A stretch of DNA of 64,000 bases from Owenia fusiformis (Eukaryota; Annelida; Polychaeta; Sabellida; Oweniidae), in assembly GCA_903813345.2 (NCBI GenBank), contig CAIIXF020000012.1:3761318-3825317 (forward strand). The letters run 5' to 3'. The notes beneath the pieces are model-generated. The model was not told the origin of the DNA, did not search any database, and saw nothing but the letters and a program-made list of their open reading frames with translations. Position numbers and translations under genes: made by a program. This document shows positions 56,761 to 64,000 of this stretch, piece after piece (the first letter of the stretch is position 1; every line of letters begins with the position of its first letter).

Positions 56761-57358
56761 TAATCTCCTACCACTGTAACTTACACTTAATTTTTCGAAA
56801 GCCAAATATGATGGTCACGAATTGATATTTAAGTCACACGTTGATGCATACATCATGTGTTTGTGTACATTAACTGTCGAATACACGCCAACTTACATTT
56901 ATATAAATATCCACAGTTTAACTCAAATCATCAATGCTCGAAACAGTTTATCATATAACCTGGTGAGTTAAATGTTTCATTTTAATTTATAATCATGGTA
57001 TTGGATTTGAGTATGATTTTAGTTGAGGCTATAACTAAAGAATGAAATTGCATGAAACCTTTTGTGAAAATTCGAGCGATTTTTCAAGAATCCTCCTTCA
57101 AAGTGTTACCAAAGTGCTCCCCGGGAGTGGAAATTTCGCCTTGTGCAATCAAAATAATAGCGGGTAGTTTGAATTTTTGTTTGAGTTTATAGCTTACATC
57201 TCTAAATTTAAAAACATATCACCTAATTGAGAGGTACATGCAGATTTTGGCGATCTATCATGATGAAAGGCTAAATATTGTGAAAAAACACGAGTTGACA
57301 CTTATTTACTTATGTAACATTCGTTAGCACGTGTCAGAGAGTAAATAATATGCTTTTT
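56761..57358. other. Intron 3 of copy 6
   Basis: Closely parallels 24500-25290 of half A. Non-coding. Confidence 0.45.
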
Positions 57359-59248
57359 ATGTCCCCACCACATAGTGTGGGGCCATATTGTCGGCCTAGG
57401 CGCGTCCGTCCGTCTGTCTGTCCGTCTGTCTGTCTGTGCATACAGATGTGGATGAAAAAAAATTAACTCGATACTAACTTCCTGTCGGCCATTTTGAAGT
57501 CAAATGCTAAAATCCTTGTCTGCAAACTTTAAGAAAAACGGCTTCACAGTTGCTTTTAAAACTTTAACATCTTGTTCAGCTCACTTCATTCTAGATCTGA
57601 TTAGGTTTTGGACCTGTAAGCTCAGTCATGTCAGCCATTTTGAATGTTTTAAGAAAAGTTAGCGCACGATAATACTTTGTATCATATTGAATGGTGTTAT
57701 TCAGTTTTCATACTTAAACTATTTAGTAGCTTTATAAATAATTTCAGGTGTACTTTGTTGTAAAAGCCTATGTTATTGTTAACAGTAGTTATATGTGATA
57801 ATTTTGTTGAAAGAAATTAGCAAAAACTCATAATCACTTTTTTATTGTCGGCCATTTTGGATTTTTCGGTCCTAAAATCTCGTGTGTAAAGTCTTGTCTA
57901 CACGTTTTCAGGTGAACCATTTGGTGGATCAATTTCAAATTTTCAGGGATGATTCTTAGTATGAAAATCTAGATCTGATTAGTTTTTGGATATTCTGGGT
58001 AAATGTCAAGGCAGCCATTTTGGATTTTCCATCCTAAAATCTTGTCAGTAAAGTCTTGTCTACGCATTTTCAGGTGAACCGTTTGGTAGATCAATTTCAA
58101 ATTTTCAGGGATGATTCTCAGTATGAAAATCTAGATCTGATTAGTTTTTGGGCATTCTGGGTAAATGTCAAGGCAGCCATTTTGGATTTTCCGTCCTCAA
58201 ATCTTGTCTGTAAAGTCTTGTCTACGCATTTCCAGGTGAACCGTTTGGTAGATCAATTTGAAATTTTCAGGGATGATTCTCAGTATGAAAATCTAGATCT
58301 CATTAGTTTTTATGCATTCTGGATAAATGTCAAGGCAGCCATTTTGGATTTTCTGTCTTAAAATCTTGCCTGTAGAGTCTTGTCTACGCGTTTTTAGGTG
58401 AACCGTTTGGTAGATCAATTTCAAGTTTTCAGGGATGATTCTTAGTATGAAAATCTAGATCTGATTAGTTTTTGGGCATTCTGGGTAAATGTCAAGGCAG
58501 CCATTTTGGATTTTCTGTCCTAAAATCTTGTCTGTAAAGTAATTGTCTACACATTTCCAGGTGAACTGTTTGGTAGATCAATTTCAAATTTTCAGGGATG
58601 ATTCTTAGTATGAAAATCTAGATCTCATTAGTTTTTATGCATTCAGGATAAATGTCAAGGCAGCCATTTTGGATTTTCCATCTTAAAATCTTGCCCGTAA
58701 AGTCTTGTCTACGCGTTTTTAGGTGAACCGTTAGGTAGATCAATTTCAAATTTTCAGGGATGATTCTTAGTATGAAAATCTAGATCTGATTAGTTTTTGG
58801 GCATTCTGGGTAAATGTCAAGGCAGCCATTCTGGATTTTCTGTCCTAAAATCTTGTTTGTAAAGTTTTGTTTACGCATTTCCAGGTGAACCGTTTGGTAG
58901 ATCAATTTCAAATTTTCAGGGATGATTCTTATAGTATGAAAATCTAGAACAGATTGGTTTTTTGGCATTCTGGATAAATGTCAAGGCAGCCATTTTGGAT
59001 TTTCGGTCCTCAAATCTTGTCTGTAAAGTCTTGTTTACATGTTTTCTGGTTAACTGTGAGACGGATCAATTTCAAATTTTCAGGGGTGCTTCTTAGTATG
59101 AAAATCTAGAACTGACTAATTTTTGGGCATTCTGGGTAAATTTTAAGGTGGCCATATTGGATTTTCCATCCTCAAATTGTGTCGTTAAAGTCTTGTCTAC
59201 TCATTTTTAGGATAACCATTTGATGGGATCACCCATAGGTGGGGACAT
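57359..59248. mobile_element. Pearl-like element with about eight 162-bp units (half B only)
   Basis: Ends are ATGTCCCCACC (57359) and GGTGGGGACAT (ending 59248), inverted repeats. A GTCC/GTCT microsatellite follows the left end (57406-57436). From about 57845 to 59215 a unit of 162 bp (CTTGTCTGTAAAGTCTTGTC ... CAGCCATTTTGGATTTTC) repeats, with starts near 57879, 58041, 58203, 58365, 58527, 58690, 58852, 59016 and a last diverged one. This is the plan described for bivalve pearl elements (microsatellite plus tandem core of about 160 bp). No protein is encoded. Confidence 0.82.
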
Positions 59249-60131
59249 TTTGTACACATTTGTGTTCTTGTGATTCTATGTTAAAATGTGTATTATCATC
59301 TTAACCCTAGAAGCCCTAAGGTAAAAAAAGTCACACGAACACCTAAGGGGGGTCAAAGGGGCACCCCCTTGTAAAATTGTTATTAGTAGAGCTAGGATGT
59401 TCAAGCTTTCCCCGTTATTCAATTCTCTACAACTTGGTATATTAACTCTAACAACCATGATGATGTAAGATTGCGTATTTTTTTTATTCTAAAGACAACA
59501 CGTAATGGTAGAAATAGTGCTAGCTTTTTCAGATTTTGTCTATTGGAGCTGATTATTACATCATAATAAATCAATTACCCTATGTGCAATTTTGCTGATT
59601 TTTTCATGAAACATTTGTTATATCTGTAGCTCCAGCTACTGAAAATTTGAATATCCTGCCAGATGCCAATAAAAAGTTATGGGAAAAAACATAACAGGGG
59701 GGGGGGATGTTGACTTAGTTATTGGACTTGACTGACAAGTTCATATACACGTACATTTAGTGAAACAACAACTTCCATCCATGATGATGTATGAAATACA
59801 GTGTAGTGTAGTGTAGTGTCGTGTCGTGTAGTGTAGTGTAGTATAGTATAATATAGTATAGTACAGTGTATGGTGTAGTGTCGTGTGGTGTGGTGTAGTG
59901 TAATGTAGTGTGGTGTGGTGTAGTGTAGTATAGTGTAGTATAGCGTAGTATAGCGTAGCATATTAGCATAGCATAGCATAGTGTAGTATCAAGCCGTTTA
60001 TATCTAGACTCTGCACGCAGGGTAAATGGTGTTCTTCCTGTTGTGAATTAAGTGATGGGACCTGGCTGGGTTAATTGCTATTTATAAGTTAATGACACCA
60101 TTATTACAGTTTTTATTAAATTATGGCGTCT
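59249..60131. other. Intron 3 of copy 6 between the pearl-like element and the LINE
   Basis: Parallels 25430-25494 joined to 31016-31860, including the empty site of the gag-only element near 59327 and the GTGTA simple repeat at 59800-59990. The open frames through that repeat are artefacts. Confidence 0.5.
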
Positions 60132-60149
60132 TTGTGACGTCAATGTTCT

Positions 60150-63100
60150 TTTTTTTATTTTTATTTTTTATTTATTTTTTTTTTTATTTCATCAGTATCA
60201 TTACATATTCATATTGCATAATATATATATCATAAGGCAATATCAATCATACAATCATTATAACAATTTACAATATTATAAGTTTCTAACTTACATTCAA
60301 CATTGTAACTATATAGACCACATTTGTATTTGCTTATCACATGTTTTCCAACCATTAACACAAGATTAATTTTCCTTTCAACCCTTTTGTCCTCATCCTT
60401 ATATCCAAAAATAATATCGTGCTTAAATTCTATCTTTCTTTTCAATTTGAGGAAGCATGTGTTATCTATTATTTCCCAGACTCGTTTTATTTGTCTACAT
60501 TCTATAAAGAAATGCTCATATGTATCCTTACAGGCACAAAATTACAAAGTTCATCATTTTTTATTTTCATTTTGAATAGCAAAACTTTAGTTGGATATAT
60601 TCTGTGCAATATTTTAAATTGAAGTGACTTTAACATTGGTCCTTTTATATTTCGAACATTGAGCCAAATGTCTCTCCAACACAACTGATTATATGAATCA
60701 TTCCAGCCTCTTTCACTGATTGGAGTTTCCAATTTACGTTTTAATAAAGATTTTCTGATCATTTGAGCATTTGCTTTATTTACATCAATTTCATTGAATG
60801 TAGTTTTAGTGTTATCATCATCTTGTTTTACAATCACCCTTATAAGACTTTGTCGGAGCATATTGTATTCAATGAAAAAGTTAGGGTTTCTCCCAATTTT
60901 CTCCTTTAATACATCTGCATTTTTTATTTTTCCTGTACTTTTATCAATCACATCTGAGATTAATTTTATTCCAGCTTTTTCCCATGATTTAAAATGTAAT
61001 TGTTTATTTTGGTAACATATACTCCTGTTATTCCATAAGTAATCATTAGTACAAATGTTTTTAGTGATATTTACTGTTTTATTGTTCAGCCATGATTTGG
61101 ATAAGAACGAGTAAAATATTGGAATATTTTTGTGTACTTTTAAGTCTTTATATTCACAATTGTACTTAAACAAGTTTTGAGAATGTCCCATTTTACTCAA
61201 ATAAAAACTCATAATTGCTTTCCATTTTTGATCATTTTCATTGTCATATAGTCTTTTTATCCAGGTTAAAATAAGTGAAGTTTGATATAAATTGATATCT
61301 ATCATATTTAAGCCTCCATTTAAAATATCCTGCCTAATTACATTTCTTTTTACTTTTTCCACACCCTGCCATAAGAATTTATGCAATATATAATTAATTT
61401 CATCTAAGTATTTCTGTGGAGCTTTAAATACCATTAACATATGAGTGATTTGGGAAGCCATTAAACTTTTAATGACTGTTACTTTTCCAAACAATGATAA
61501 GTTTCTTTTGTTCCATGATTGAATGAGACACTTAATTTTTTCAATTTTTGGCTGCCAATTTTCTTCGAGGTCAGAAGATGAACCTGAATTGCTAAAATAA
61601 GCTCCTAATATTTTAATTTTTTGATCTTTACCAATTTTCCAGTTTAGATGAAATGGTTTTTCTGTTTTTGTTTTACTTCTTCCCAACCACATTGCTTGAG
61701 TTTTTTCCATGTTAAGTTTAAGGCCTGATACTTTATAAAATGCAGTTATCTCGTTTAACAAAATTGGAATTGAATCTTTTGTTCTTAAAAATAATGTGGT
61801 ATCATCTGCATAAGAAGTTAATTTTATTTCTGTTTTTTGTTTATCCTTTAAACATATACCTTCAATGTCTTTATTTTGCCTTATTTTACAAGAAAATATT
61901 TCTGTTGCCATTATAAATAGAATTGCACTGAGAGGGCAGCCCTGTCTCAGACCTTGTTCTAAAGGTACCAAACTACTGAGGTATCCATTATTTGAAATAG
62001 CTGACACTGCATTTTTGTTAAAAACATCAATCCATCTTATAAAATCTTCACCAAAATTATATACTTTCAACATTTTCATGACATATTTCTTAGAAATTGA
62101 ATCAAAAGCTTTTGCATAGTCTAATGCTATTATAATACCCGTTTCATCTTCAAAATCAATATAGTTAATTAGATCATCAATAATTTTCAAGTTAAAATGT
62201 GACCCTCTTCCTTTAAGGTATGCTGTTTGATCAGAATTTATGAGTTTTATAATAACCTTTTGCAACCGTTTGGCAAGTGCTGCTACCCCAATTTTATAAT
62301 CAACACAAGTAAGGGCAATTGGTCTATAGTTTTTGACTTAGGCAGAATTTAACATTTTCCCTTTGAGCAATAGTATTATCATTCCTTTTCGTTGCGAGCT
62401 GGACAATTGACCTATTTCAAAACCAAAGTTTAAAGAATTAACAACAAGATTTTTTATTTTGATCCAGAACATTTTATACAAAGCGGCGGTGAGTCCATCT
62501 ATACCTGGACTTGATGTGTTTTTCATATTCTTAAGGACTTCCTTACATTCAATATCATTAATTTTTCCCTCACAATAAGACCTTTCTTCATCATTTAAAT
62601 GTGGGATTTCAATGTCATGAATAAAATCATCAAGTGAATAAGTAACATCATCATTTTCAGCACACAAATTACAATAGTATTCATATAAATTTTGCATTAC
62701 ACAATCAATTTAATCGCTTTTTGTACCATCGTCTTTTTCGATACAGTCAATTGTCTTCACTTTAGCTCTAAATTTCTCAAGTGTTAAAAAATATTTAGTA
62801 TTTTTCTCGCCCTGTTGAATCCAATCAATCTTTGACCTAAGCTGTGCGCCTTTTGCTTGTGAGACATTTTCAAGATCTAGTTTCATCTGTAGTGATTGAA
62901 CATGTTTTTGGTTTTCATCATTTGGCACCCTAGCTAGTTTACTACATGCAGCTTTAAGTTCAATATTCAAATTGTTTGTATTCTGTTTCTTCAATTGTGC
63001 TTTTCCTTTTGAATAATTAATGGAGATGTTTCGAATTTCACACTTAATGGAATCCCACAATATTTGGGGGTTGACAACATGTTGATATTTTTCATTCATT

Positions 63101-64000
63101 TCTACAATACAGTCATTGATTTTCTGAACATACTCTTGATCATTTAAAATATCATTGTTCAATTTCCACACTCCGGGACCACGTTTGGTTGTATTCAACT
63201 TAAAGTCTGTTATCACTGGGCGGTGATCAGATTGTAAGCTTTGCCCTAATTGAACATTATCTATCTTTCGAGCTAATTTTTCAGTGGAAAAGATATAATC
63301 AAGCCTTCTCGCAATAAACGGGTTTTGTTTACACCAAGTGAATTCTTTTTCATTATCATGTTGTGACCTCCATGTATCAACTATTTTGCATGTATTTATC
63401 ATTTCATTGAATTTCCTAACAACTACCTCATTATGTTTTTGCCCTGAAATAACATCTAATTTGTTGCATACTACACAGTTCATGTCTCCAGAAATAATAT
63501 ATTCATTTTGACCTATATTTTCATGAATTGTTGCTTTTAAATTTTCAAAGAATACTAATTTCTCAGCATCTTTGTTAGGTGCATAAACATTGACAATAAA
63601 CATTATGTTATCATCTATTTTAACCTTTATCATTTGAATTCTGTCACTATTTATTAAAATTTCATCTACAACTGTCACTTGGCTGTTTTTATTAATAAGA
63701 ATGATTTGCCCTTTTGATTTAGGGGAGGAACCAGGTACAATATATAAATCTCCACCCCATTCTGTATGCCATTTTTCTTTATCTTCATTTAAAACATGTG
63801 TTTCCTGTAAACAAATTATATCACAATTGGTCTGTTTAACCCAATCAAAAACGATTTTTCGGTCACGTTTGTTTCTTAAGCCTCTACAATTTATTGAGCA
63901 AACTCTCATACAGACATTGGGTTGGATATTTATGTATTATACTTGTTTAGATACGAATTTTTGACTTTGAAGATTTTTTCAAGTTTTTTTCTGTGCTTGG
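60150..64000 (-). mobile_element. L1/Tx1-type LINE, half B copy (cut by window edge)
   Basis: Same element, site and orientation as 31879-35987; the left duplication TTGTGACGTCAATGTTCT is at 60132-60149. Endonuclease plus linker are open at 62710-63909 and run on where half A is interrupted. RT is open at 60502-62265. The T-rich plus-strand tail at 60150-60190 is the A-rich 3' end. Because it shares its insertion site with half A, it is a duplicate, not an independent insertion. Confidence 0.87.
60230..63909 (-). pseudogene. LINE ORF2, half B copy
   Basis: Endonuclease, RT (TSYADDTTLF) and C-terminal region. Breaks seen here but not in half A: nonsense changes near 62711 (GAA to TAA in sense) and near 62339 (AAA to TAA), and a one-base loss near 60538 that changes frame within the terminal cysteine motif (CNFV for CNFC). 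Otherwise nearly the same as half A. Confidence 0.8.

Noticed and set aside
58056-58361. Repeated-protein frame of about 101 residues
   Set aside because: The 162-bp satellite unit is a multiple of three, so any open unit stays open over neighbours. Units differ by indels and no start or splice context exists.

Overview
The window looks like nuclear DNA of a lophotrochozoan invertebrate, most likely a bivalve mollusc. It is AT-rich, its genes have short exons with GT-AG introns, and it carries tRNA-headed SINEs, L1/Tx1-type and Jockey/CR1-type LINEs, a DIRS-like element, and TIR-ended elements with tandem-repeat cores resembling the bivalve 'pearl' elements. The taxon is inferred from this style; no ribosomal or mitochondrial marker is present.

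The host content is a tandem family on the minus strand of genes for an EF-hand protein of the sarcoplasmic calcium-binding protein (SCP)/calexcitin type. Each complete gene has four coding exons of about 21, 133, 188 and 225-228 bp and encodes 188-189 residues. Four copies are complete (277-3287, 7714-13500, 16993-20806, 40444-52995). A fifth (23351-36433) keeps only its last two exons, one of them damaged. A sixth (last exon 55236-55463) runs off the right edge. Exons are well conserved; introns and spacers have been filled by mobile DNA.

Copies 3-4 (about 17-36 kb) and copies 5-6 (about 40-64 kb) are two halves of a large direct duplication. Insertions present in one half and absent from the other can therefore be ordered in time, with the empty site preserved in the partner. 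Half A alone has a gag-only LTR retrotransposon with identical LTRs (25495-31015), a TTAA-flanked MITE (22526-23021) and a four-unit 104-bp array. Half B alone has a DIRS-like tyrosine-recombinase retroelement (45374-50845), a fold-back minisatellite, a hAT-like MITE and a pearl-like element with about eight 162-bp units. An L1/Tx1-type LINE lies at the same site in both halves and so predates the duplication.

Other contents are fragments of unrelated host genes trapped in the cluster: a selenophosphate synthetase first exon (9242-9401), a MED19-like lysine-rich exon (39733-39839) and an unrecognised coding-like block present in both halves. There is also a Ty3/Gypsy gag-pol fragment in intron 1 of copy 2, a mariner/IS630-type transposase remnant, several TTAA-flanked or long inverted-repeat elements, and SINEs. 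No CRISPR array, rRNA gene or intact tRNA gene was seen.
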